The position numbers and the translations under genes were made by a program. The notes under the pieces were generated by a model. It was not told the DNA's origin, did no database searches, and saw nothing but the letters and a program-made list of their open reading frames with translations. Below are positions 11,272 through 21,587 of a stretch of DNA of 64,000 bases, piece after piece; the first letter of the stretch is position 1, and each line of letters starts with the position of its first letter. Origin of the DNA: Macrocystis pyrifera (Eukaryota; Sar; Phaeophyceae; Laminariales; Laminariaceae); the NCBI GenBank assembly GCA_031763025.1, contig JASSKH010000001.1:19755142-19819141 (forward strand), read 5' to 3'.

Positions 11272-12094
11272 GACCTATGCCAATGGGAAAGCGAAGTATC
11301 AATAAATAGTTTGAATTCCAAGGATACCCGCCGATTTTGTTTAGAACACGCTTTCTATGGGCACGTTTAGAAAAAAAAAAAACTTGCCAACTTTTGGAAA
11401 AGCCCGAAAAAAGCAAATCTGGGGCCGATGTTGGGCCAAGATCGGCTTGAGAAAAAACTCAGGTCGATCTTTGGTTCGAAGCGGCGGGATTCCGAGTCCT
11501 CGACAAACATCGATCGACAAAACCAACGATTGCGTCATGAATTCCGAACGGAGTGCGCTCGTTAGGGGCTCCGACCCACCGTCTTCAAACAATGACAATG
11601 GCCAGTGACGTGTGGCGGGCGCTGGCCAGGGGTACGATAAAAAACAATTAGCCGCTAGTGTGTACAAAACAGAAGACAAAATTTCTCGATCCGTCTCGAA
11701 TGGCGAAAAACAGGCTTTTTTTCAGGTTTGGGAGGATACTGCAGGACGCCGCCGGCAAGCTCTCGCCCCCTAGAGCATGTACTCACTTTCTATCTTCGAT
11801 TCCGTCATCTATACTCGTTGGCCTTGCCCGACACCAAGCGGGTTGGCCGTGGGCTGAGTCTATATCGAGATCGAGCATCTATCGTCGCACGAGCTGATTT
11901 TATCAGCGTGTTGACAATTTGCAACGAGAGAAAACAAATTGCGCCGCCTGCAGCCGTTAGAAAATAAAGAGGAAAAACTCAAACTTTTTTCCCTTTTTTC
12001 CCACAGCGGCGGTACGAGGATATTTTCGGCTGTTTTTTCAAAAACAATTTTTTTAAAGAAAACTTTGGAATTCGCGTTTCCATTGGCATAGGTC
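11272..12094. mobile_element. 823-bp terminal-inverted-repeat element with TAA target duplication
   Basis: The left end GACCTATGCCAATGG and the right end CCATTGGCATAGGTC are perfect 15-bp inverted repeats, with similarity continuing for about seven more bases; GAATTCCAA words also mirror each other just inside. Both ends are flanked directly by TAA (11269-11271 and 12095-12097). A 3-bp TWA duplication is typical of PIF/Harbinger-type elements. The interior has no transposase-like frame, so this would be a non-autonomous derivative. Class assignment is an inference. Confidence 0.75.
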
Positions 12095-12179
12095 TAATCA
12101 GGGTACACCAAAGCCAAGTTTGATGACGCGTTCTGTCATGGTATACCTTTTTATGGTAAATGTCATTGTCTGGTGTAGC

Positions 12180-13095
12180 TTATTATTACGAACAAAAACA
12201 GCGTTCATGAATACAAGCGCTTTCTCGTATCCGTAAACAATAGTCAACCGTAGCTTCCTTTTCTGAACAAACACCTCACGCATGAGAAAAATACCAAAAA
12301 CGGACGAAACCGAGGACAAACGTTGGAGAATCGGCAAAAAAAAAAAAACGAAAAAAATTCCAAAAAATCGAAAAAAACATCGACCAAAACTCCAAAACAA
12401 AATGGAAAATATTTGAAAACTCAGCGAGATTTTCGCGAAAAACGGATAAAAAAATTGAAAAAAAAAAAACGCAAAAATAGGGCAAATATCCTAAATTGCT
12501 CGAAAAGGAACATGCAAGCGGTACTTTACGTGCGTCCCCTTCTACAACTCATACGAATAGTCGAGCGTAGCATATATTTCTGAACAAAAACCGCACGAAT
12601 GATAAAAATACCAACAAACGGACGAAACTGAGGAAAAAGTTAAGAATCGGCAAAAAAACGAAAACAAAAAATGGGGTAAAAAACCGAAAAAAGATCGACC
12701 AAACTCCAAAACAAAATGGTAAATAATCAAAACTGAGCGAGATAATCGCCAAAAACGGATAGAAACGATGAAAAAATCGCAAAAGTGGGGTAGGCATCGT
12801 GAACGCTTCGAAAACGAATATGCAGCGGTGCTTTACGTGCGTCCCCTTCTATAACTCCGGGCCATACGTGCGTAGTGCGAGATCGCATACGAACACTCAC
12901 CAAAACAGGACGAGACTCTACGGAAAAACGATGTACATCGGCAAAACGCGAAAAATATACGAAAACGACCAAAAAAGGCCGAAAAAATCGAAGAAATCGA
13001 TCGACCAAAACTCCAAAAAGAAATGGAAAATATGTCAAACTGCGCAAGATAATCGCAAAAAACGGAGAAAAATGATGAAAAAATCCCAACAATGG
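12180..13095. repeat. A-rich satellite, ~307-bp unit, three copies
   Basis: The word TTTACGTGCGTCCCCTTCTA occurs at 12525 and 12832, giving a 307-bp period, and surrounding words (GAACAAAAAC..., AATACCAAC, CGACCAAAACTCCAAAA, AAATGGAAAAT) recur in each unit. The array directly abuts the 823-bp element. Long Lys/Asn-rich or Phe-rich frames on the two strands are artefacts of the A-richness. Confidence 0.8.
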
Positions 13096-13106
13096 GGGTA
13101 ATCTTG

Positions 13107-13165
13107 GGAGGTGGTCCGCGTGCCTATCAAGATCTATTTCGTGGGTTCGAGTCTTACTAAGTGCA
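13107..13165 (+). repeat. tRNA-like SINE head (tentative)
   Basis: GGAGGTGGTCCGCGTGCC resembles a tRNA D-arm/A-box, and GTGGGTTCGAGTCTTAC forms a T-arm (5-bp stem with two G-T pairs, TTCGAGT loop) matching the pol III B-box. No proper anticodon arm or acceptor stem is present, so it is not a functional tRNA. A similar AGGTGGTC...CGCCTGTC word occurs at about 24985. A poly-A tract follows near 13195. Confidence 0.35.
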
Positions 13166-13204
13166 AGTGCATGCTCGTAGGGATTTTTTCTTAAAAAAAA
13201 AAAA

Positions 13205-13425
13205 GATTAGCGGAAAGCGCGAGAGCGTGAGTTAGCTAGATTCGATGAAAACCGACGAGCAGTGGGAATGCTGAACCCTATGCGCTGCTAAAAAAAAAAG
13301 GGGCACGTACCGTGGGGGAGAAGGGACGACACCTGTGACCACGGCTTGTCCAGAAGAAGACCGCTGAGGGTAAGTCCTACGAGTTCGGCTGGAAAATAAA
13401 AGTGATAATAATGAAAAAAAAGTGA
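13205..13425 (+). repeat. Dispersed repeat, copy 1
   Basis: Shares GGGCGACACCTGTGACCACG-type sequence, AACGCTGAACC-type sequence, the CGCTGAG...GTCCTACGA block and AAAAGTGAT with 24665-24865 in the same orientation. No coding frame. The first copy sits just beyond the tRNA-like head, so it might be a SINE body. Confidence 0.65.
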
Positions 13426-13466
13426 CTATACTACTGCTGCTGTACGTGAAAATCGATGTTCCACGT

Positions 13467-13640
13467 GCACACGCACGTGTATGTATGTACGTTTGGTGTA
13501 GGGTGTTGCACGTGTAGTGCTGTCTTGTGCTGAAACAACAACAGGCAGAAAAGGTGCACACGCACGTGTATGTATGTGAGTTTCGTGGAGGGTGTTGTAG
13601 GTGTTACATTGCTGTCTTGGGTTGAGACATCAGATAGACA
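13467..13640 (+). repeat. ~95-bp tandem duplication
   Basis: GTGCACACGCACGTGTATGT begins both copies, followed by GGTGTTG and TGCTGTCTTG words. Two copies with several substitutions. Confidence 0.75.
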
Positions 13641-13799
13641 AATACGGCAACCAAGTGTCCATAGTGCCCGTGATGAGGTCAGCAATTTCCCATCCGACAA
13701 TGTGCGGCATGAAGGAAGAGTTTAGTCGTCCATCGCTCATAGAAATCCCCAGGAAGAAGAGGCTGAAGGGAAGCAATTAGTTCCAAATAGTTCGAAGAA

Positions 13800-13950
13800 A
13801 ATAAAGGCCGACTGAGACAAGAATTAAACGGCCCACGACAACAACGGCCTACAACAACAACGGACGACAGGCAACCTTCTCGACACCTGCATTACGACGA
13901 TAACGGCCCACGACAACAACGGCCTACGACAGCAAAGGACGGCAGACAAC
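13800..13950 (+). repeat. ~75-bp tandem duplication (CAACAACGGC-rich)
   Basis: AACGGCCCACGACAACAACG occurs twice, each followed by GGCCTAC-ACA and a GGCAGACAACCT-like end. Related short words extend to the flanks. Confidence 0.75.
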
Positions 13951-14379
13951 CTACCCTTTTACTCAGGTCGAAACAGGGCCTCAGTGATACTGACTTCTCC
14001 ATACCTACAACCCGCGTTACGTATTTTGCATCCAAAGCACAGTTCACCCCATAGCGTTCGGGTTATAGGGTTAGGGTTCGAGTCGGATGGTCGGCGTCTA
14101 CTGTATGCCTGGTATATATATCCTGCTGCTATCACTTCTTCTGAAAACCCACGCAAGGAACAATAATAACTAGCGGCAGCAGCATGTTCAATCAAGTAAT
14201 TGTACCTCGCCGATATCTATTTCGCGAGAGACGGCTGTAAACAGACATAGCTTGTACAGCAGCAACAACATGCTCTACGATACCTCAACCGCGCAAAACC
14301 TGTACCAAGAACATGCCCACAGACCAAGTTGCACAGACATTTAATACAACAAATGAAAGGAAGAACGACGCAGGCAGGA

Positions 14380-14460
14380 CTCATCAGAAGCACCAACAGC
14401 ATCATCAGCAGCACCACCAGCAGGAGCAGTAGCAAGAGCAGAAGAGGCAGCAGCAGCGGA
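14380..14460 (+). repeat. CAG/CAGCAC-rich trinucleotide tract
   Basis: About 80 bp of imperfect AGCAGCACCACCAGCAGGAG repeats. It lies in a longer open frame that has no exon-like boundaries. Confidence 0.6.
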
Positions 14461-14584
14461 TTTGAGGCTGTGCTGCTGCTCGTTGTGACTGATGGGTATA
14501 CCTCTCCTGTGTGCGATGTCGTTGGAATCGCGGAGTGGTACCCGGCGAAAAACAAATTACCGGTAAATGGAAGACCAACGCACT

Positions 14585-14815
14585 TACTGCTGTACTAGAC
14601 TACTGCATTACTAAGGTAGACTATGGTACGAGTGCGTACTTTAAGTACTTTTCTCGACACAGTACCTACAGGACATCACGACGATATTTTTCCTCCAAAC
14701 CTACAACCTACTACTTGCTGTCGTACCGTACTAGACTACAAACTGTATTAGACTATAGCACGAGTACGTACTTTCTACGTACTATCTCTATACCTACATT
14801 ACGACGATGATGGCC
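14585..14815 (+). repeat. ~140-bp tandem duplication
   Basis: TACTAGACTAC, AGACTAT-G-ACGAGT and the ACCTAC...CGACGAT end occur twice in the same order with moderate divergence, separated by about 145 bp. Confidence 0.65.
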
Positions 14816-14819
14816 CGTC

Positions 14820-16044
14820 ACCATTGAGGTCGTGCCTGCGTTTGTTTCTTTGGTTTAGGTTGTTGCACGGCGCGTCGAGGTCTTCGAGTTCTGCGCAGCT
14901 GCATTCATATGATCAGTTTTGTCTACAGAGTTTTGTTTACGGCGTGCATGTACGTAACGATCATCGGCGAAAGTAATCCTTGTATGCCTTTTGTCATATA
15001 CCTGGTAGGACTTTACTGCGGCATGTTATTTGGTATGGGGGTGTACACGGCACGTCGAACCCATCGCAATCTGCGCTATTCGATTGTAACACATGTATAA
15101 TGTTTTGGTTTTATATTTCGAATCATAGTACCCATGACACTCGCGAGGACTCAGTCATTTCAGCCACTCGTAAACTTTGGCCTCACGAGGACTCCGTCGC
15201 TTCAGTACTTTGACGTCCTCTTGGACTCGGTACTTCAAAATGAGTGCTATGCGCGAGTCAATGACTGAGTCCCGATGCCTGGGCACCGGTACTCTGCGGC
15301 CCTATTTGTTTGCAGTATGTAGTCCTCATGTCGCTGCTGCTAATTTTCACTTCACCTGACTTCTGCAGTTTAAAAGTTTTATTGTATCGCTGCTGCTTGT
15401 TTTCGCTCCTACCCCAAATGCACATGTGGTTCTTGTTTCTGGCCGACGTCTTGGCGAAGGTACCGCTCCTGCTTTTTGGTCGCTTTCTAAGCCCGACCAT
15501 TCCCTGAAATTTTTATACCCCCGTCCAACCTTGTATTAAATGGCAACACCTGGGGAACAGCAGGGCAACGCGTGCCCTGCTCTACATGGTAAACTAAACA
15601 AAAACATAAGCAGAAGGCAGCAGCGCTGATTATTTGGCTTCCAAGAGCGTACACGGTTGCTGAATGTTCACGCCAGTTGCAAGTTGCTAGAGAGGAGTGA
15701 GTTATATTCTTGTTTTTTTTTGTTCCTGCCTTTGGGCTGACCCTATCCGGCCTCTTGTTTTTCGAACGGGTCGCGTGCCTTATGTGTCAGATTGTAGGGC
15801 ACACGCAGGAGTGACTGTGTCTATTAATAGTGTTGATGCCTTGGAAGGTTCGTATGCATGTTTCTTCGGGACGGCGTTGTGATCATTGTAAATCATGCAG
15901 CGTCTGATACAAATCGTCCAACGATTGTACATAACCCTTACGGGTTATTTTTTATCAGGGTACTGTAACAGTGTGTCGGTTAGGGTTGTAGGTGTTTCCT
16001 ACCGGCACAAAAGTTTTGTTTCGTCACTTGGTCCTCCCGCGATA
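14820..16044. other. No gene seen; upstream region of the 16-kb gene
   Basis: Contains clustered GAGGACTC/GACTCAGTC words (15130-15275) and one TTAGGG word at 15978. It would hold the promoter and 5' leader of the gene at 16045; no clear TATA or initiator can be assigned. Confidence 0.35.
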
Positions 16045-19000
16045 ATGAGGGTAACGTCCCTCGTATCCTGTTGTGTGCTGTCGTTTTTCATGCCGGGTGG
16101 TTCGGTTGGAGCAGGTGTGAACCAGTACACAGGCGCTGTCGAAGACGACCGGAGCGATAACATCGACCTACTGGATGGGGTGCAAGACGAACCAATTCAA
16201 GACCGTGACGAGCTGCCGGAGGACCGGTTTCACCAGGCCGACATCGTCTCGCAACACATGATAGACACCCGAGAAAAACAGCGGACGGAGAAGAAGGTAC
16301 GCCGGAGGCCCTCGATTTTTTTTTTTCGTTTTCGATTAAACCAATTTGATATACTAGGTGAAAAAGACAATTCAGCTGTGTGTGAGATGAAGAACTTCGT
16401 GGACACTAATCGTTTCAAGCTGCATGTGATTCTTCGATTGCGCAGTCTATGTTAGTCTTGTCATTTATTCCACAATACGGTGGTGGTCGTTGGGACTGGC
16501 GAAGCGGAGTCCACCACCGTTTGTTTAGTCACAGCTATCCCCACTTCACCGTTAGCAGACCAACATGGGAAGGATTGTTGTTGTCTAAAAACGGCCGAAA
16601 TGGTGATTTATTGTGCCGTCTGCTTGGCACGTCTTCAAGGGTTCCCCTTTCGGGGTTTAGCGACTTCGACAATTATCGCTGTATTTCGTATACATATGCT
16701 GTAGAATATGTGCCCTTGCGTGCCCTTGTTCAGAACAAAGCGGCCGGGTCCTGTGCATCAGGTGGTACAGTGGGATCACCGTCGTGGTTCGTGGTGGTCG
16801 CACAGTGCTGCTATCACAATCGTGTTTTATGTTAGTCGCCCAATCGCGTGTTATACTGGACCAGGTTTATCCTTCAAAGCCTCAATACTTCGGCCGTAAA
16901 ACACTCGCGCTCTCATCGAATAGACTTTGTACTTTGACGAAGAGGTTTTCACGTGAACTTCTTTCGCCTTCGAGCCCTGCCGCATCGACTCCCTTGCTTG
17001 TGCGTGGATTTACCAGTGCACGGAATTATCGGGTGTATCTCCTCGGTGGGTGTGCGATGCAAACCGGACATTTTGTTTGTTTTTCGTTCGCTAATTACTG
17101 TATTTTTCGTAAGCTCGACCTTGACTACCGGTAGGTGTGTGAGGGTGTGAGGGTATATATAGCGAAATACTGTTGCAGCATCCAAATCTATCGCCTTTAT
17201 TGAACTGTTTGCCGCACTGGTGAGGTCGACAAGATAGAAAGGAGCGATGTGCACCTATGGGCACCCTTAACATCTTGTCCAGGCTGTACACATGGGTCTA
17301 CCATCTTAACCTCTAATACGCATGAAGTTGCACGAGGTACAAGTAGACAACGAAATTTTAGTGCCAGGCTTGCATGGCCTCGCGTACCGAAAACACAAGG
17401 GGAAACAAAAAATACCTGCATGATGGCTTTACTGTAGTATCTACAATCGAATGTGCTTACATTCCCGCACGAACGCGTCGGTGACTCGGGTATTGTACTG
17501 CTTCATGTGTTAGCTCCGGCTCGTGCAAGCAATCTTATTCTACGTGTGCGCACGGGCACACAAGCAAACACGGAATTCCGTTTGACATCCCTAACGTCTC
17601 CTGTGGTTGACGATGCCGGCGGGTCTTGGTTTGGATGGTCCCCAACAAAATAGCCCCAGCACAACCAAGCGCTTTAGCAAACACGCAGAAAAACGCGAAT
17701 TTCGTTTCAGCCTCCAAGGGTTTCGTGTGATAAGCGATGCCGGGCTATATCTCTTTGGATGACACCCTCTCGTCCTGGTCGATAGTCCCCCTAAACTGTG
17801 CAGGGGTTGCCCTTTACTAAGTTGGCCCCTGGGGTCCTTGGGCCAGACGTGCCGAGCATTTTGCGACTTAAGCACAAGCGGGGGCAAGGAGTACTACGTG
17901 GTGGCCTATATAAAGCAAGTAGCCGGAAAGGAAACTTACCGGCATACCTGGTGCGCTTTTGTTGCTGAACGTTGGCGTACTTTAGTCTAGTGCCATACCC
18001 GCTTCCGAGGCCACAAGCCCCCTTCGCCTCTAACCTACCTGTGCATTTACCGCTTTTCATTCTTCTCATTTTCACAATGCTTCTCGGCTTGCGCCGAATG
18101 GTGCTTGCTCCGCATGCAAGGCTTCAGTCTTCGCGCGCGAGACGCTTATTTAAACAAGAAGGAACCAGAAATATAATGATGTTCCTTTGACTATGCCCAA
18201 ATTCGATCTATTGACCAAACCGCCTATTACGAAGTTAAGGTGACCTGTAGACCAGCAAAGGCGGACAGTAGATGTCTGTCACTATATTGCAGTATCGGAC
18301 ACCAAGTAAGAAACAGGGAAGATGGTCCAGGCAGGACTTATTCATTGTAGAATATGTGCAATCTACACAAAAATCAGTGCAGCGGTTGCCGGTTTTCTTA
18401 TTTTCCTGTGCATCGCAAGCAGCCTGCCTACGTTTTTGACCGTTTTCTTGATTTGAAGGTGCCCTGTACTGTACGGCAGTCTCAGGCGAATTTTCTGTGA
18501 AAGAGACTCACCTTGGGTCTTCTTTCCTACACTCTACGCAGACGTAGATTGCGAGGAACCGGGTTTGTCTGCATGCACTGGCTATGCGTGTTTTTGCAGA
18601 AAAGGGCTTGGAGACGTCTGCTTGACGAGCCTCGTCGGTCAAATGGACGAAGTACTATTATTGCCGTTGCTGGTCCAAGATAGCATGGCGTTACAGTTGT
18701 ATTCCCGTTGTGCTTTGATCGCGCTGGTGTTGGTCTATGTGGTTTAAGACACGGTGACTGTTGCCGCATCCACTCAAGACCCGCGATGTTGTTTGGGGCT
18801 CGCAGATAATAGTAAGACACAAGTGACCATCAAGTTTGTCCTTATCTATGACACACTCGGCGTTCCTCGCTGATTTCTAGGCCCGATGCTCCATCATGCA
18901 CAAACCACAGTATCGCGGACGATCGAGAACATCTGATTGCACAATTTACACACCAGACCAGATGCCGATATGGTCTGCCAAACAGAGGTACCCCAGCCAT

Positions 19001-19908
19001 CATGCCCCAGGAATGTACTCTAGTTCTCCCCGCATATGCTTGGGACGTAGAGGACTCACATATTGGTCGTTTTTGTGTTTGTTTATTTTCATGTGCCAGA
19101 TCGAGCGCGCCGAGAGGGAGAGATGCGACAGAAAAAATCAGCCGCAAGATGGAGTGGAGTACATCAACTTTGACGGTGAGTCCTCGCAAGTAAGCCTATG
19201 GGGACTCGGCTCAACTTGATGGATTGCGGTGACGGACATATGTGTTGTCGGTTAAATGGATAGCCTACCATTTTACTCAATCTACCCTACTCAGTGACTG
19301 AGTAGAGTAATAGGTTACCCCTTCTATCCAACAAGCCCAGCCGACGTTTTATACAATACAACAATACGGGTACTATCCGATGTAAGCTGACCGTTTGTTG
19401 GACCCTTTTCGTCGTGACATCCGGCACATAATGGCGGCTTGGGTCAAACGTCGCTCTTGACTACGTAACGTTGGCGTGTCACACTCAGCGCAAAGCAATC
19501 ACAAGCTAAAGGAAAACACATTCGCTTACTGCAGTATGTTTTCCTGCGACCACTGTAACCGTTTTGACTAATCGAGTAGAGCGAAAAGTATGATCACGGC
19601 CGATGCCGCATGTGAAACATGAAGATCGCCACTTCTACCGTCCCTCTTGTTTACACCCTTACGTATTGCATGCAGACTACCGTGCGGGGGGCAAGTTGGC
19701 TCCTTCGCTGCCGCAATCAAACGCCGAAAAGGTCCACATTCAAGCTGCCGACGCCGATGGATCGCGAGATCCGAAACATTTTGAGGATATGGAAGCTGCC
19801 GCGCGCGTTCTTCGCAGCGTTGTGGAGGGCAAAGACAAGAAGGGCGGCAATGCCACAGATGTTGGAAGTAATCTCTCTTCATCGTTCTGGACGGACTTGG
19901 TTGACTAG
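16045..19908 (+). CDS. Small secreted acidic protein, three exons, unknown function
   Basis: Exons 16045-16296, 19100-19175 and 19676-19908 join in phase (252+76+233 = 561 nt) to give 186 aa. Donors are AAGAAG|GTACGC and GACG|GTGAGT; both acceptors follow clear pyrimidine tracts (..TGTGCCAG, ..TTGCATGCAG). Residues 1-23 are a typical signal peptide (MRVTSLVSCCVLSFF...). The mature part is hydrophilic and strongly charged: an Asp/Glu-rich block with LPEDRFH, a Lys/Arg/Glu helix across the first splice junction, one Cys, and a C-terminal half with NATD and NLSS glycosylation sequons. No known domain is visible. I chose this ATG because it directly opens the signal peptide, although an in-frame ATG exists at 15895. 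Extra exons in the 2.8-kb first intron cannot be excluded. Confidence 0.6.
18542..18747 (+). CDS. Possible Cys-rich (EGF-like) terminal exon (uncertain)
   Basis: A pyrimidine tract plus TACGCAG precedes 18542. The frame (phase 1 entry) encodes VDCEEPGLSACTGYACFCRK, then GLGDVC, with six cysteines in EGF-like spacing. It ends in a hydrophobic tail (CALIALVLVYVV) and TAA, like a GPI-anchor signal or transmembrane end. It lies inside the first intron of the 16-kb gene, but its entry phase does not match that gene's exon 1 (phase 0). It would therefore need another exon, or belong to a different or decayed gene. Confidence 0.3.
19257..19330. repeat. 74-bp imperfect hairpin in intron
   Basis: TGGATAG at the left end pairs with CTATCCA at the right; CCTA, TTTACTC and the perfect CTACTCAGT-G-ACTGAGTAG core (19287-19305) continue the stem. 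It lies in the second intron of the 16-kb gene and could be a miniature inverted-repeat element or a structured RNA. Confidence 0.7.
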
Positions 19909-21130
19909 ACTACACTAATCTCAAGCCCGTTTCTGGGATTTGTTTCTGCCTATCCAAATCGTGAGGCTGATGGTTGGGCATCTCGAATAGGCGTGTCGAT
20001 AGTTCCTACTGCAGATGAATAAGCGTTGGGTGATGAATATATGATGTATAAGATTCCCTTTCGCGTTGTGGGTAACTTCATTTCCCGGGCTTGTAGCAAC
20101 TTGAAAAGAGGGCACAAAATCATCCAGTGTCCCTGTTAATATAGTATGTGTTCGACAAAGTGGGGTTGATTTTTTATGGACGTGAAAATGTACTGTAGTC
20201 ACGATTTCGCATCTTCTGGTAAACACTGCACACACAAACACCTAGTCACCGCGGCTGTCACCAAGACTAGCGAGTGATGCGCGGGTGCTGTTGCACCATT
20301 ACTATCGGACGGCTGCTTCTACTGCTGCTGTTCTACTGCCCTTACCCCCTTGCTGCCGTTGCAGTGCATCCCGTTGCCGCGCGGTTGCTTTTGTAAATCC
20401 CAAGAAGTTTGGTTTATGTTTTTCATCACCCGGCCCCAGTAAACCCACTTTTCGTGAGATTATTACATCATCGACGTGTTCATTCCTTTTCCGACAGTAG
20501 AACGAGAGGAATCGTGACATACACACGCACACACGGCACGGAAGCAACATCCGTGGCCATTACAGAGGCAATAGCGTTCGGTAGAGTCCAAGTCTGGATG
20601 CCCTGACCACCACGTGGCGTGATGAGGTTCTTTATAGTCGTTGTATTACAAGACAGAGAGAGAGAGAGAGCGGAGCGGAGCTCGAAGCTCGGAGCGGCGA
20701 ACGGAGAGCTCGAAGCCTCCTCATTAGCACACGGCGAAATTCCTCGTGACGCCTGCGAAGATATGCGCAACCCTCTACAACTTTTAACCGTCGCTGCTTG
20801 AACGATCGAAACGAACACCCTCCCTGGCTCTTCACAGTAGTGACAAGACCGAAGAGACTCAGACATGCTATACTATTAGTAGGAACTGAGAACAGCCAAC
20901 GAGAGTCCCGCAGGAGTAAATCCGGCAACCGGGTCAAAACCCTCTGTATAACACATATACTCCAGCCATTGCAATTGAACAACAGCCGCATTCCAAACGG
21001 TGACCATGGCTAGAAATTAAAAAGGTCAAGTGATGCCCCACCCCCCCATGCCGCTCGAAGGAACGAAGGGTTAGCGACCTGACATCATTTCCCTCGCATC
21101 ACTCAGACATGGCACTCATCAAATAAAGCT
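19909..21130. other. No gene recognised
   Basis: Includes a short GA dinucleotide run (20654-20670) followed by GGAGCGGAGCTCGAAGCTCG-like purine repeats. No exon chain could be supported on either strand. Confidence 0.4.
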
Positions 21131-21142
21131 CGTACCCCTTAT

Positions 21143-21508
21143 TCACCCTCTAACGGAACCTACGGTGATACTTAAAACGGGTCTCAGCAAGGGATTTCGT
21201 CCAAATATCCTCGCGCTGCCCTTCGACGCTACGAACTGAATGTCGATCTTCATAGCACGAAGTAGCTCTGTAACAAAATCAAGACGCACGTCGATATGCT
21301 TACTCCAAGCAGAACTACTAGGATTCGCAGCCAATGCTATGGCCTTCGAGATATCTTCGAAAACCCGGACACATGATCCGCTTAGCTCCGGACAAATACA
21401 CGACAACATTGCGCCCGTAAAGAAAGCTTCCTTCACCCCTTCACTCAGGGCGACATACCCTGCTTCTGCTGTAGACAACGTAACACACCTCTGCGTGCTA
21501 CTTGCCAA
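21143..21508 (-). pseudogene. Copia RNase H domain
   Basis: One 121-codon frame keeps CVTLSTAEAGYVALSEGVKE, the copia RNase H signature including the catalytic Glu region, and HIDVRLDFV near the end. Where an active copy would read DNQGAI the sequence reads EDISKAIALA, so a catalytic region is altered. The frame ends at 21143 without a visible 3' terminal repeat. Confidence 0.85.
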
Positions 21509-21587
21509 ACTGACGGCCGCACCCCCCAGGGTATTTATCGTCCCCAGTACCGAGCGTCTTTCGTACGAATTGTGAGCACAATGAACA

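Noticed and set aside
12098-13101. Lys-rich and Phe-rich frames on opposite strands
   Set aside because: Direct consequence of the A-rich 307-bp satellite.
13140-13160. tRNA gene
   Set aside because: A T-arm is visible but there is no acceptor stem or anticodon arm of correct length.
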